A stretch of DNA of 64,000 nucleotides from Tetramitus jugosus (Eukaryota > Heterolobosea > Eutetramitea > Acrasida > Vahlkampfiidae), in assembly GCA_937625935.1 (NCBI GenBank), contig OW569377.1:248001-312000 (forward strand). The letters run 5' to 3'. Of the stretch, positions 1 through 11,379 are shown one piece after another. A program made the translations under genes and the position numbers. The first letter of the stretch is position 1. Each line of letters starts with the position of its first letter. The notes beneath the pieces are model-generated. The model was not told where the DNA came from, did not search any database, and worked only from the letters and a program-made list of their open reading frames with translations.

Positions 1-961
1 TGTGAACAAGCTTCCTTCTGGAGAGACTTGACATTTCCTTCTTCTCTAATAGTGATGAAATACGTGACCATATTCTATCTTCGTTGTGAAACAATAAGTT
101 CCGAACCACATTCGAACACTCGACACATTTTTCAAGTACATCCAAGCAGTAATCGAGTATTATTACATCTTCAGTATCGTCACCTTTGCTCAAGTTTTTC
201 ACCAGAGGTTGCAATAGAGAGCGTACCCAAGTTCTTTCCTGTGAGTCCACACCTGGTAAGCTTTGGATCACCTGTATCGTAAGATCGGCAATCGGATCAA
301 ACATTGGATTTTCACAATTGTTCAACAACTCTCCCCGCAATGATGGTGTTTCTAGCATTGACCAGCATCCATCCAAGCAAGGCAACAAAATTCTAAAGAA
401 TAGCGACTTCTCCAAGGCATCCTCACTCATGAATTGAGCAATGTCTGCCACATTCTTTTCCAAAATGGCAGACAATGTTTGACACAATGCACAACACACT
501 CTCAACCCCAGGGATCCCTTATTAGCCAACATGACAATATTCTCCAACCAGATCAAAGTTCTCATAAATAATTTTTTCCATTGGTGCCTATCATCGCGAG
601 ACATTCCATGATCCGGACTGTGCACTTGGTAAATCTTAATATTCAGTATACGAATCATGGAAGGCAGCAGTTGGGCTGTCGTCATATTCTGACTGCACTG
701 TTCAACAACATCTTCAATCTCATCGAAACAATTTCTAATCTCTGTCGATATCATCACTGGATGCTATTTGCTTTGTTTTTTTGGTTGTTTTATTTCAGAT
801 GGACGGATCTCTTTCAAGTACTCTGGCTCGAGGGTATTCAAATGCAGAAGAATAGCTTCCAAATAACTGGAGAATTCAACTCAGAGAGCCTTGAACTTTT
901 GTGAAACCGAGGCCGAGTACATATCACTGGACAACATCCTCCAAAATGATGGGTGGGGCAT
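1..961 (-). CDS. Partial helical-repeat protein, cut by left window edge
   Basis: The minus strand is open from about 792 to the window edge, giving at least 260 residues without a stop. The translation is Leu-rich and alpha-helical, with many Cys residues, and resembles HEAT/ARM repeat proteins; an importin-beta-type protein is possible but I cannot assign a family. Upstream, the same style of sequence continues to an ATG at 961 (MPHPSFWRML). It is broken by an in-frame TGA at 881-883 and by a frame change near 764-804. A candidate 41-base GT-AG intron at 764-804 restores the frame; the TGA may lie in a second short intron that I could not define. The 3' end lies outside the window. The exon below 763 is well supported; the N-terminal part is tentative. 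Confidence 0.5.
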
Positions 962-1120
962 TATTCAACGCCAACAGGTATCATTTGTTAATCAAGGAAA
1001 ACAAGAGGATAACAGGTACTCGGTTCAGTTTCGAATCATTCAACATTCATCAGAAATCGGATTGATAAGTATGTACAGGATAGTTCGTATCGTATGTACG
1101 TGTCTGACCTAGAAATGAAT

Positions 1121-3517
1121 TTATTTTGCATAGCTGATTCTCCTCTTCTTGCTCTTGTTGTGATTGCTCTTGCTAGAGGAGGTTTTGGACCGGCATTCCG
1201 TGCAGTACCATTTACCTTTGGGGATGGATTTACGCGGCGGGTCGTCGCACTTGCAATGACATGCATTGGAGCATGTTTCACAACACATGAGAAGACCACC
1301 CTTTCCGCACTTCATGCAATCGTCATCATTCTCCTTCTCACTTTCTTCCAGTGTTCCAATAAATCCACAGCACTTGGAGGAACCACAGTTGCATCGTTGG
1401 ACAACACCTGCATCATAACATTCAAAATTGTAATTGTATGTCAATTCTTCTCCAATTTCGATATCTCTCTTTGCAAATATCCCAACTCTGCCCTCTCCGT
1501 TCACTTCCCATAGCTCACAAAAACAATTTGGAGAGCATGAATGATTGAAAAAGCGACCAAAGTTGCCTTTCTGACTCGCATCAATAATGACACTCGATGT
1601 TAATGACATGCTGTAGAAACTCGTTTTGCTCTTCTTGTTTCGATGTCGCGTTTCAAACTCTCGCACACTGATTACCTCTCCACAATACTCTGTAATAAAT
1701 GTGCCCTTCTTTATGTGCTCATCTGCTTTTACACCTTGGCCTCGATTCTCAGTCTGAAAAATGTACATGGCAGGATAGATCATTTGCGAAAAGTTTTGAT
1801 TGAAGCAATTGGAACCCCTGGCACAAGACTTGTGACATTCGATTCTCGATTGTCGATTGATACAGTTGATACCACACTGAGACGCACAATTACACTCATT
1901 AGGAATATCGTTGCCTAGATCCATGAATTTTGTTGCGGATGAATGAATGAGATTGGATTGAATAAACATGAATCCTTCTGGGACAGAACCTGATTCAAAG
2001 CACGCATCAATCTCATTCTTTGTCCTTCCACTGCTCCTCCTCCATTTTGAACTCCGCTCTTTGGCTTGTTTAACCTCGTCTGTATCGTCATCTTCAGGGT
2101 TCCACTGTACGATACCACCACCAGACGATGATCCACGCTTCCGTCTTCTATGTGGAGTGTAACTCGATGATGATAATGATGATTGAGTGGGTATAGGAGG
2201 CAATGATGAAATCGATTGATCAAATTCACTCTGATCTTGACTCAATTGAATCTCAAACGAGCCATCGTCCTCTTCTCCATCCTTCTCATTATTATTCACA
2301 TCACCCTTATTCTTACTATTGTCGTTATTGTTCATACACTTGTCAGCACTCACCCTGCCAATCAATTCTTCACCTAGCTCCTTCCTCAATCGACACTCGA
2401 TACAGAACCATGCACCCTCTGGAATTGCATTCATTGGTGGATCATCGCATTCACAGTGACACGCATTCGAACAACCATCACAACAAATCAAAAATCCACC
2501 CTTATCACACACAATACACAAATCTTCATTCTCATCTCCCTCACTCCTTCGTTTCTCATTTCTCGCCTCGCTATTTTTCCGCTTTTTGATAATCCGCTCC
2601 AGCTTTTTTCTCCGCCTTTCCAACTGTAATTTAGCCAATTGGACAGGATCAACCTCTTCCTTCTTTGTGGGAGCGAGAACAATGGTTGCTGTCTTCTTGG
2701 GTGATGGTGCATATGTGATCACTGAAACGACATTCGATGTTTTTGACTTGTCCTTTGATTTTTTCGTGTTTAAATAAATTCTTTTGCGCGTTCGTGTTTT
2801 GGTAGTAGAAGAAGAAGCTGAAAGATCACTTTGCTCTGCATCTGTTTTCATCACTGTTGTTGGCGTTGGTGTTGTTGGTGGTAGTGGTGATGATGGAAGT
2901 GGTTTGGCATCGAATTGATCATCTTTCATTGTTATCATTTTTTCATCATTCATTAGTTCATTGCTTTTGTTGTCATTGTTGTCATTGTTAGGTGCTTCAT
3001 CACTTTCACTAGTTGTGATCACAATGGTGGTCATTGTTGTCGTTGTTTTAGTTGTTGTGAGCATCATTGTTTTCATACTATTGGTATGACTACTATTATT
3101 ATTGTTATGGTTTGTGATCAATGCATCTTGATCATCATCTGTATCATCATCCATCTTCATCATTAGATCATTGTTATTATTATTGTTCTGATCAGTACTA
3201 TTGTTTCTCACAGTATGATCATGAGTACTACTACTATGGTTTTTGTTGTCATGGTCAATCTGTTGTTGTTGATGTTGTTGTGGATGATGATAGTCCATAT
3301 GCTGACAAGAATCAGAATCAGGTGATAAGCTAAACAAATCATCACTGCTAATGTCGGATAAAAGTGGAGACATGGGAGAGAGTGGAGTCGGAGAAGTGTT
3401 GTTGTGATGAGAAGAGGAGGATGACGATGGAGTGTTGTTGTTAGTGAGACTGATTCGATACGGTTTTCGTTTCTTGGTATCTCGACTTGTTTTTGTTGTT
3501 GTTCTCCTTCTGGTCAT
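1121..3517 (-). CDS. SET-domain histone-lysine methyltransferase with two PHD fingers
   Basis: This is a single 798-residue frame with ATG at 3517. The first 300 residues are Asn/Ser/Thr/Asp-rich low complexity followed by a basic stretch. A PHD finger lies at about 330-377 (CIVCDKGG ... CHCECDDPP). An AWS-type cysteine cluster lies at about 540-575. The SET domain spans about 582-700, with the NHSC and YNYNF active-site motifs present, and a post-SET CNCGSSKC follows. A second PHD finger sits at about 731-775. The AWS-SET-post-SET order is that of the SET2/NSD/ASH1 group, which methylates H3K36 in other eukaryotes; that specificity is inference. The two PHD fingers are strikingly alike, suggesting an internal duplication. 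It is nuclear by function. Confidence is high for the family and lower for the substrate. Confidence 0.9.
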   Translation of the reverse strand: MTRRRTTTKTSRDTKKRKPYRISLTNNNTPSSSSSSHHNNTSPTPLSPMSPLLSDISSDDLFSLSPDSDSCQHMDYHHPQQHQQQQIDHDNKNHSSSTHDHTVRNNSTDQNNNNNNDLMMKMDDDTDDDQDALITNHNNNNSSHTNSMKTMMLTTTKTTTTMTTIVITTSESDEAPNNDNNDNKSNELMNDEKMITMKDDQFDAKPLPSSPLPPTTPTPTTVMKTDAEQSDLSASSSTTKTRTRKRIYLNTKKSKDKSKTSNVVSVITYAPSPKKTATIVLAPTKKEEVDPVQLAKLQLERRRKKLERIIKKRKNSEARNEKRRSEGDENEDLCIVCDKGGFLICCDGCSNACHCECDDPPMNAIPEGAWFCIECRLRKELGEELIGRVSADKCMNNNDNSKNKGDVNNNEKDGEEDDGSFEIQLSQDQSEFDQSISSLPPIPTQSSLSSSSYTPHRRRKRGSSSGGGIVQWNPEDDDTDEVKQAKERSSKWRRSSGRTKNEIDACFESGSVPEGFMFIQSNLIHSSATKFMDLGNDIPNECNCASQCGINCINRQSRIECHKSCARGSNCFNQNFSQMIYPAMYIFQTENRGQGVKADEHIKKGTFITEYCGEVISVREFETRHRNKKSKTSFYSMSLTSSVIIDASQKGNFGRFFNHSCSPNCFCELWEVNGEGRVGIFAKRDIEIGEELTYNYNFECYDAGVVQRCNCGSSKCCGFIGTLEESEKENDDDCMKCGKGGLLMCCETCSNACHCKCDDPPRKSIPKGKWYCTECRSKTSSSKSNHNKSKKRRISYAK

Positions 3518-3705
3518 ATGATATCGATCGAGATGTCAAGTCACAATGATGTTGTTCGAGCGTTTTGTTGTTTGGGTTGTGTTGCGGTTTTTTTTTGTGT
3601 CTGCGGAAGGAAAATTTATTCATTTCACAGCGACATGTATTTCTCCTTCATGTTTATGTGAAGTTTTTGGCGCCATTCACAAGATCACAAAAAACTACAT
3701 TTTAT

Positions 3706-4125
3706 TTACTTTCTCAACAATTCCAGACCAGTCAAGAAGATGGAACCACCGAGAAGCGCAGTCTGTACCAAATAACCCAACATTGCGCCTGGAGAACCTG
3801 CTTTTGTTGCCTTTGGGTTCTTGACATGGCTGAATAGAAGCCAGAGTCGTCCCAAGAGGTAAATACCACCCAAACCGGCAGTGACCTTGTCTTGTCCACT
3901 CAATTGAGCAAACAGGAACAAGCTTGCCAAGTAGACTGTAATGCTTGATAAGGAGTTAATATAAACTCTGTATCCATCTTCAAACTCCTCATTGCTCAAG
4001 GTTCTGGTGTTTGGAAAATCCTGGGAAACGCGACCAAGACCAATACCCAAGGAAAAGATTTGATATTGGGCAATGGTGGTCAGGGCAGTAAGTGTGGTCA
4101 ATGGAAATTGAGAAACAAAGCTCAT
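3706..4125 (-). CDS. MAPEG-family membrane protein (microsomal GST-like), copy 1
   Basis: This 139-residue protein has about four hydrophobic segments, the size and topology of the MAPEG family (microsomal glutathione S-transferase 3, leukotriene C4 synthase, FLAP). The diagnostic region is EEFEDGYRVYINSLSSI, matching the family FxxxxRxxxN pattern, followed by a GxxYLLGRLWL segment like the conserved GR(xx)Y motif. It would act in the ER or outer membrane, conjugating glutathione to lipophilic electrophiles or reducing lipid peroxides; the exact reaction cannot be read from sequence. It is a tandem paralogue of the gene at 4287-4709 on the same strand. The start ATG at 4125 gives the same N-terminus as the neighbour (M-S-x-V-S-Q-F-P-L-T-T). 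Confidence 0.85.
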   Translation of the reverse strand: MSFVSQFPLTTLTALTTIAQYQIFSLGIGLGRVSQDFPNTRTLSNEEFEDGYRVYINSLSSITVYLASLFLFAQLSGQDKVTAGLGGIYLLGRLWLLFSHVKNPKATKAGSPGAMLGYLVQTALLGGSIFLTGLELLRK

Positions 4126-4286
4126 GATTTTGTTGATTGGTTTTTGTCCGTGTTGTTTGTGTGGCTTTTATGCACTGGGATCCTAGTTTCCAACACAAGA
4201 TCAAATTCTTTCCGACAAGGATATTGGAAAGAATAGTTGCACGGGTGAGTTGTGCATGAGCCTGCCTCCTGTGTACACTGTTTTAT

Positions 4287-4709
4287 TTACTTTCTGAGGA
4301 CTTGTTGTGCAGCAAGGAAGAGCGAACCACCGAGAAGGGCTGTCTGTGCCAAGAAACCGATCAAAAAACCAGGAGCACGGACCTTTGCATCCCTTGGGTT
4401 CTTAATACAACTGTACGCAAGCCAGAGTCTTCCCAAGAGATAAATACTACCCAAACCAGCGGCGACCTTGTCCTTTCTGCTTAGTTGAGCAAACAGGAAC
4501 AAGCATGTCAAATAGATTGTGATGCTTGATAGAGAGTTCAGCTGAACTCTGTATGCAGCCTCAAATTCCTCGTTGACAAAGTCAATTCTTGCAGGAGGGT
4601 ACTCGTGGGGACGACCAAGGCCAACATACGAGGCGAAGATTTGGTATTGGGCAATTGTGGCCAATGCAGCGGCTGTGGTCAATGGAAATTGAGAAACCAA
4701 AGAGCTCAT
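4287..4709 (-). CDS. MAPEG-family membrane protein (microsomal GST-like), copy 2
   Basis: This 140-residue paralogue of the downstream gene shares the same N-terminal motif, the EEFEAAYRVQLNSLSSI element and the YLLGRLWLAYS helix. The pair is separated by about 160 bases and transcribed in the same direction, as expected of a local tandem duplication. The basic residues of the family signature (R in YRV, R in GRLW) are kept in both copies, so both are probably active. As with copy 1, glutathione S-transferase or peroxidase activity is inferred from the family. No intron is needed. Confidence 0.85.
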   Translation of the reverse strand: MSSLVSQFPLTTAAALATIAQYQIFASYVGLGRPHEYPPARIDFVNEEFEAAYRVQLNSLSSITIYLTCLFLFAQLSRKDKVAAGLGSIYLLGRLWLAYSCIKNPRDAKVRAPGFLIGFLAQTALLGGSLFLAAQQVLRK

Positions 4710-5283
4710 GATTGTTTGCGTGTTTGATTCGTATTGGTTTCCAACACAAATTCACACAATACCAGCTGAAATGAGCAGAGTTCGGTCGTGGCACGAAATA
4801 ACCTCCCCCAAAACCAAAAAACTCCTCTTTCCCTGGTTGGAAGAGAGTTATCCCTGAAACAAAATGCCTGTGCTGATATCTTGGCATGTTCTCTGTACCT
4901 CTGCACCAAATAATGCCTTATTTAAATTGTGACTGGCCCAAGTCAAGTACTGGTTCAATGTCGAGGTAATTTTTCATTTCACTTCTCCTTATGAAACAAC
5001 TCCTTGTTTCTGTAAAACGACTCAATCGTGACCGTAAGGATCGCTATTTTGCATCAACAAAGTCGTCTTCCATAATAGAGACTCTTTTGATCAAGCAAGG
5101 TCATGCTTGTTGATTGGTTATGCAATATCGACATCATTAAGCGTCATCCGTCATGAGTCGACCGAGTTCGAGAACTTGAAAAGGATGTCGCTTGGAATTC
5201 ATTTTTTCAAATCTCTCTGAAAAACAACAGCAAGTAGGACTCACTCCCACGCACACACGACCAAAGCAAGAAGTTCTCTCACC
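4710..5283. other. Intergenic region between divergent MAPEG and G-alpha genes
   Basis: This 574-base region separates divergent starts and should hold both promoters. I see no RNA gene, repeat or convincing ORF; the short frames in it look like shadows. Confidence 0.5.
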
Positions 5284-6633
5284 ATGGGCAACCAACAATT
5301 TGCTTCTGCGAGTGAAACGACTGATGATTCAACTGCTTCTCCAATGGTACGAAAGACTGCTGCTGAACCAAGAACTCCCAAGAGCAAATCCCGGCCTATT
5401 CCCACGCAGCAACAAAGGAACAACAATTTCGATGATAGTGTGTTTGATGTGAACCTTCCTGGACCTGCCAAGCAAATCTATGATGTAGGCTCACCACTCT
5501 TGAGTTCCACTCTCTCGCGTAGTTCCCCCAGTTCTCCCTCGAGTGCTGGTGGAGGATTCCTGTCTGGCAACAAGTCCGCCGCCGTTCAAAAAATTATACA
5601 GAAAACAAGTCAACTGAAAGCTACGGCAGTTCAACAATTGGGTGGAAATTCCGCTGCGACAACACCCAAAGAATGCACGACTATTCTCACTCTGGGAACG
5701 GGAAATTCGGGAAAAAGCACGATACTCAAGCAAATACAACTCATGTGTACGACGAATGGTTTCGATGGTAAGATGAGATCAGAGTGGGCCCTTCATATTC
5801 GTACGCGATGCGCTGATACTGTGAAACGATTAGCTACGGTATGTGAAGGTCAATTCGAGTCTGACAACAAGTCCTTTGGTGACTACATGGTGGATCAATA
5901 TGATCCTTATGCGGCAGTGAATCGCGAATGGAGTCCATCTTTTGCACGGCAGTTGCTCTGCCTGTGGAATGACAATCATGTTCAATCTGTGTTGAAGGAT
6001 AGAGCTCATGACGCTCAGGTGTCTCACGAGAATGCCCTCTACAATTTCGCAAAGTTCAACACCATTTTCTCCATGATTTACTCACCGACAGATCAAGACA
6101 TTATCATGAATGCAGTGAAGACGATTGGTGTGTTCAATAATCGATATGAGATAAATCCGGATTTTGCAATTCAGATTTGGGACACTGGTGGTCAACGTGT
6201 CGAACGAAAAAAGTGGAAAGTGGTCTATAGGGATCACAAGATCGATTATGTCATGTTTGTTGTGAGTTTGGCTGATTACAATATGCAAATGTATGAAGAT
6301 ACGGATGATAATCGGATGCATGATGCGTTGACAACATTCTCAGAGTTGCTTACTGTGGAACAGGTGAAACACGTACCTATTTTACTCATTTTTAATCAAG
6401 TTGACCTGTTTGAAAGAAAACTCTTACAATTCAACGATTTACAAACCATTTTCCCGGATTATGACGGAGGTTGTAATTCTGATGCTGCCAAGGAGTTCCT
6501 GCGGGTGCAATTTTTGTCTAGGCTGACTGAAGATACTTCAATTCACGAGTCTGAAGTATTCTGTTATGAGATTAACGCGATAGAAATGGAGAGTGTACGA
6601 AAGGTTTTGAATAGAGTCATGCAAGACATGTAA
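5284..6633 (+). CDS. Divergent heterotrimeric G-protein alpha subunit
   Basis: This 449-residue protein starts MGNQQ, a good N-myristoylation context (Gly2). The P-loop is GTGNSGKST at residues 138-146, which places about 100 extra Ser/Pro-rich residues before the GTPase domain compared with ordinary G-alpha subunits. Switch II is DTGGQRVERKKWK (D300-Q304), so the catalytic Gln is kept. Two normally invariant features are changed. The switch I arginine of RVKTTG is replaced in NAVKTIG (Ala277), and the guanine-specificity NKxD is NQVD (371-374). The C-terminal TCAT element reads EINAIE. Helical-domain sequence between the P-loop and switch I is present. It would act at the plasma membrane downstream of receptors. 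Loss of the arginine finger predicts slow intrinsic GTP hydrolysis. The window also encodes an RGS protein. Confidence 0.9.
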   Translation: MGNQQFASASETTDDSTASPMVRKTAAEPRTPKSKSRPIPTQQQRNNNFDDSVFDVNLPGPAKQIYDVGSPLLSSTLSRSSPSSPSSAGGGFLSGNKSAAVQKIIQKTSQLKATAVQQLGGNSAATTPKECTTILTLGTGNSGKSTILKQIQLMCTTNGFDGKMRSEWALHIRTRCADTVKRLATVCEGQFESDNKSFGDYMVDQYDPYAAVNREWSPSFARQLLCLWNDNHVQSVLKDRAHDAQVSHENALYNFAKFNTIFSMIYSPTDQDIIMNAVKTIGVFNNRYEINPDFAIQIWDTGGQRVERKKWKVVYRDHKIDYVMFVVSLADYNMQMYEDTDDNRMHDALTTFSELLTVEQVKHVPILLIFNQVDLFERKLLQFNDLQTIFPDYDGGCNSDAAKEFLRVQFLSRLTEDTSIHESEVFCYEINAIEMESVRKVLNRVMQDM

Positions 6634-6659
6634 AACCAAAGAAAGTGCTCTTTATTCTG

Positions 6660-9600
6660 TTACTTAGCTTTCAGGCCTTTGCCTTTGTTTTTCTGTTTGT
6701 GTCGAACAATTTCCTCAAACGTTTCAAGCAAGTCCTCCTGCTTGAATGGTTTCTCGATTATTTGGTCCATGCCGGCTGCCAAGCACTCGCTGTTTGCCTC
6801 GGAATCACCAGTCATACCAATAATAATTGTTGGATGTGTGGCATTTCTTTCTTTCTCAAATTGTCGAATGCGTTGTGTGCACTCTATGCCACCCATTCCA
6901 CCCATGTGTACATCTGTGATGATTAAGTCAAAGGATTTCGTCGACGAAAACGCGTTCTGAAACAGAGCAAAAGCCTCAGCTCCATTCGAGGCTGAGCATG
7001 CATTCACTTGCAGCGATGAGAGACCATGCAATGAAATAAATGGTGAAGCTCGCGGATCGATAATATTCGAACAACCAAAGTCCTGAACAACACGTGTCAC
7101 AATCTTTCTGTTGATGATATTGTCATCGACAATAAGAGCTGACACCACGATGTCGTTTCTTCTCTTGGTTTGCACAGTGAGCAAAGATGAATCACCAGGA
7201 GTAACATCCTCGCTCACTTGATCTTCAGGAGATGAAATGGTTGTACTTCTAGTATCGGGTGTTACTCGTGTCGAGTTTCCAATAATGTCATCAGATCCTC
7301 CCCTGTGGTTGACTGTGTACAAGCCTTCATGACGGATAGCTCCATGCAAGAGAATGACAGGGCTACTACTCTTTCTTAGGTGCATTGTAGTCCCATCGAA
7401 TACGTTCAATGTGTCACTAGTTCTATATCTTGGAGCCGATCTACGCTGTCTCTTAGAGGAATCCATTTTGGGGGGTAGTTGATACGAATATTCAACATTT
7501 GATCGAGCGCGTTGACCAGAACTTGCAGGTGGTGGAGGGAACTGGTAGCTCGAGAGAGCTTCAGAGACATGGTTGTTAAAGTTATTTTGGTTACCAGCAG
7601 AGTCTGTATCGAACGGCATCTGAGGTCCATTAATAATTTCATTATATTGACGATAGAATAGCTGCATTTGATCCGGTTTTCCGCCATGAAAATGTTCATA
7701 CTTCTCCATCATGCCATACAGAATCTTCTCGATACCTGTCAAAGACAGAGGTTTTCTTAAACACATATCGATCAATCCTCCTTCTTTTGCATTATTTTGC
7801 AAAAAGTCAGTAAAGTACGACATATCAAACGAGTAGTACAGACAACAGTAGTACACAGCATCATCGTTAATGGCGTTTCCATCACATCTAATATTATGCT
7901 TGGACACTAGGAATTGGAGTTTGCTGAGGGCTTTGTGCAGCCTGTCCAATGTTCCATTTGAGTATTTCCTATTTGTGCGATGACTTCCAGAGCTACTGTT
8001 GCTGCTGATCGAATGTCTACGTTGATTAATGGGGGGGTTGTCGAACAGATTGATGATTGATGTTCGCCTAGATGTTTGAGCATCATTTGCACCATCCAGA
8101 TTTGAGAACAATGTATCATCGATTACAACAAGAGCAATTGGATGATGTACGATCCAGTTACTCTTGTCTGCTGTTGAAAAGTCTGAAGAGCCATAGAGAG
8201 CAGCATTGAGTTGTTCGAACATCTTATCCTTATTAGAGAAGAAAGAGTCGCAGTGTTTGATACAAACAGAGGAAACAGAGAAACCTTTCAGGTAATTCTG
8301 AATCGTTTCTCTGACATCCTCATTCTTGTAGATGATCAGAGCAACTGATTTTTTCATTTTGCGTGAGCAGAAGTCTGCCACTAGGTAGTGAATTGATTCA
8401 TCTGATGGTAGAGAATAAGTGCTTGTCTCATCATCCTCTGTGAGATCTCGATTGTTCATATCATCCAAAATATCATTGTTCATCGAAATTGCTCCAATAT
8501 CCATAGGGTTCAGAGCAGATTTTCGTCGGTATCTCGATGAATGATCGCCCATTGTAATGTCAATCATGGAAGCTGTTCTACTGAATGATTCAGATCGCGG
8601 CGAGTGATCAGTGGCATCATTAGACCGGACTGAGGTATTGCTGGATTTTCGTGCGAGATACTTGAACTCCACTGATGATCTCCTATTGCCTGAAGTTGTA
8701 AACACTGCCGAAAACCAAAATTCACTTCCGTGGCCAGAGACACTTCTGACACCAACATCACCCTTCATCAGCGTGCACAAATTCTTGCAAATAGCTAGGC
8801 CCAAACCTTCATTATGATATTGAGTTTGTTTGCATTTTGTTAATTTTCAAGTATTTCAACAGAGAGAGAAGCAAAGAAAAACAAATTATAGAGCACAAAC
8901 CTGTTCCTTCGTACATGCGATCCTCATGAGCCCTGGAAAACATTTTGAATAATTGTGGGATTTTGTCTTCAGGTATGCCTATGCCGGTGTCCTTGATGAC
9001 AACATGGATTTTAATCGTGTTGAATGTTTGTTCAACAGCATCAACACGCACAATAATACTTCCTGATTGAGTAAACTTGATCGCATTTCCTAACAAATTC
9101 GTAAAAATTTGCTGATATTTGCTTTCATCTCCATAAACGTAATGAGGAATTCTAATGGCATTTGGATGGACGTCAAATTCTAACGCAACATCCAGTCCTT
9201 TTCTCAAGGCAGTTACTCCACTAATACCAACAACTTGCTCTATGCATCGCTTTAAATTAAACCTAGTTGTTTCGAGCGTTAAAGAGCCAGAATCGAGCTT
9301 TGTTGAATAGAGCACATCCTTCACTATATTACTCAGTATTTGACAGCTATCAATGATCATATTGACAAGTTCAATGTCCTTGGAAGGACACTTGTCAAGA
9401 AGCTTTTGGGCAATAAGATAAATTGAATTCAATGGTGTTTTCAGGTCATGAGAAACCATTGCAAAAAACTTTGTGCGTGATTGAAGTTCTGTTCGGGCGT
9501 GCTCTGCAGCTTCATACTGCTTTTGTACTTCTCTCTTCTCTCGTAAATCTCGTATCACATAAACATCGACTTCCTTTCCATTGTACTCGCTCTGCTTATA

Positions 9601-11379
9601 AATCACCTCGACAGGTATCTCTGTACCGTCCTTTGTTATTCCAATACATTCGCCCCACGAAGAAAACTTCATTGATTTTCTTCTCTGATATAAAATTGAT
9701 TGAATTTCTTCGTGCTGTTGTTGTCTCTCTACCAACTCGTAACGCGACTTCATCTTCAAATTGAGAAAATCTTCAAGTGACATCTCTGCACAATCATGTG
9801 GAGAATAACCAAAACATTTTTGAAATGATGGATTCACGTCAATGATAAAGCCAGTGTCAGAATCCTGTACTACGATTGCTTCGGTAGTTAACCCTAGAAT
9901 GTTCCGATACCGTTTTTCACTCTCGTGTATTTGTGCACAATCCACACAATGCATATAGGAAATGATTATGAGCATACATATGATTGGGAATATGACGGTG
10001 ACTTCAGACATCATATAGTCGATATAATTGATGGGTATGAACGACCGTAGCCACAATGGTTGTATCGCAACGAGAATAACATTGAAAATGGATGTGCTCA
10101 GAACGAGTAGAGGACTCGAGGACAGAACAGCAAACACCACAGGAAACAAAATGATACTCTGCGAGCTAATCAGAGACAAGCACAATGATTCATGTCCACT
10201 TGTTCCTTGAGTTGAACCTGACATTCTTTGCCATTGAGACAATGGAGGCATCAAAAATATCGATCCTTGAGATAGTTTCTCACCATACACTGCACTCAAC
10301 GACACGAGTGCATACGGTATCAGTGTAAAGGCCGAAAGACTCGCCAGTCTCACCAATTGAAACCACCGTGTTCTCAGTATTAGATACAAGACAACACACA
10401 GGCACATGTAGATGATGGAGAGAACACTGACAGAATTGAACCGAGCAGACACATAAATCACATCGAGAGAGCAATACACGAACAATAAGAGAAAAAATAT
10501 GCTCATAAACGCGACGCAGGCTCTTGTTTGATTATCCCGTATGCTCCAATGTGCCTTGAATGGCGATTGTTCTATAAATTTGGCCTTACTCAAATATTTG
10601 GGTATGAGATTTGTCGCCGTCAATACGCCGCCCTTTGTGCCAAAGAACAGTGTTATTATTAACTGACCAAGTTGAGACCATACACTACTTCTCTGATTAT
10701 TACTACTATTGCTACTACTGTTACTACTATTAATATTATTATTGTTACAACTGTTGTAATCATGATTACTAATCAAACTCTGATGTGAGAGAATAGAAGA
10801 CAACCGTTCATTCGATACAGAGGTCAACGTCCGATTCACTTCATTATCAAAATAATCATCTTCTTCTTCTATACATCCATCTTCATTATCATCCTCCATC
10901 ATATCATCATCATTGTCATCCATCACTATCTGATCGTCATAGTCACTACGCCGCCGTTCATTTCTGTTGTTATTCATACTATTATTATTCATAATTCTAT
11001 TATTATTCCTATTGTTCTGAGAGGGAGATGCAGGTGGTGAAGGTAATCGAAAGTAATTATCTTGTTGGTGTTGTTGGTGTTGTTGGTGGTGTAGTTCAGT
11101 ATCGTCGCCATTGTTCGACATGATTGGTAATCTCGGAATAGAGACAATACTACCTCCAGCATTGACTGTTCGGTTTGTTGTTGAGTGTTCTATTGTCGTT
11201 GTTGTTGGTGCAAAAGTTTTTGTCGTTGATGACCGTTGTTCCAATGATTGGCTCATGAGTGTCGTCGATGTCATTGTCTTGGATGAATAATGATGATGAT
11301 GACTGTTGGCTGCGGTAGTCAATGTTGTTGTCGTGTGAAAAATATTGGTCGTTTCGTTGTCGTTGTCGTTGTTGACCAT
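6660..11379 (-). CDS. Hybrid sensor histidine kinase (membrane region, PAS, HisKA, HATPase, receiver)
   Basis: Two exons, 11379..8901 and 8806..6660, are joined by a 94-base GT-AG intron (8807-8900) that rebuilds the ATP-binding G2 box as EGTGLGLAICKN; the product is about 1541 residues. Residues 1-230 are Asn/Ser/His-rich. About six or seven hydrophobic segments follow up to about residue 490, then a PAS domain (about 495-620). The HisKA motif FFAMVSHDLKTPLNS carries the phosphorylated His at about 644. The N box is NLLGNAIKFT and the G1 box DTGIGIP. After a long Ser-rich linker, a receiver domain (about 1378-1535) contains VDDN, the phospho-acceptor Asp in ITDVHMGGMGG and the conserved Lys in EKPF. 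All phosphotransfer residues are present, so an active His-to-Asp relay at a membrane is likely; the signal is unknown. Its stop lies 27 bases from the convergent G-alpha stop. Confidence 0.93.

Noticed and set aside
8812-8900. Histidine kinase and receiver part as two genes
   Set aside because: A GT-AG intron restores the G2 box exactly, so the two frames are exons of one gene.
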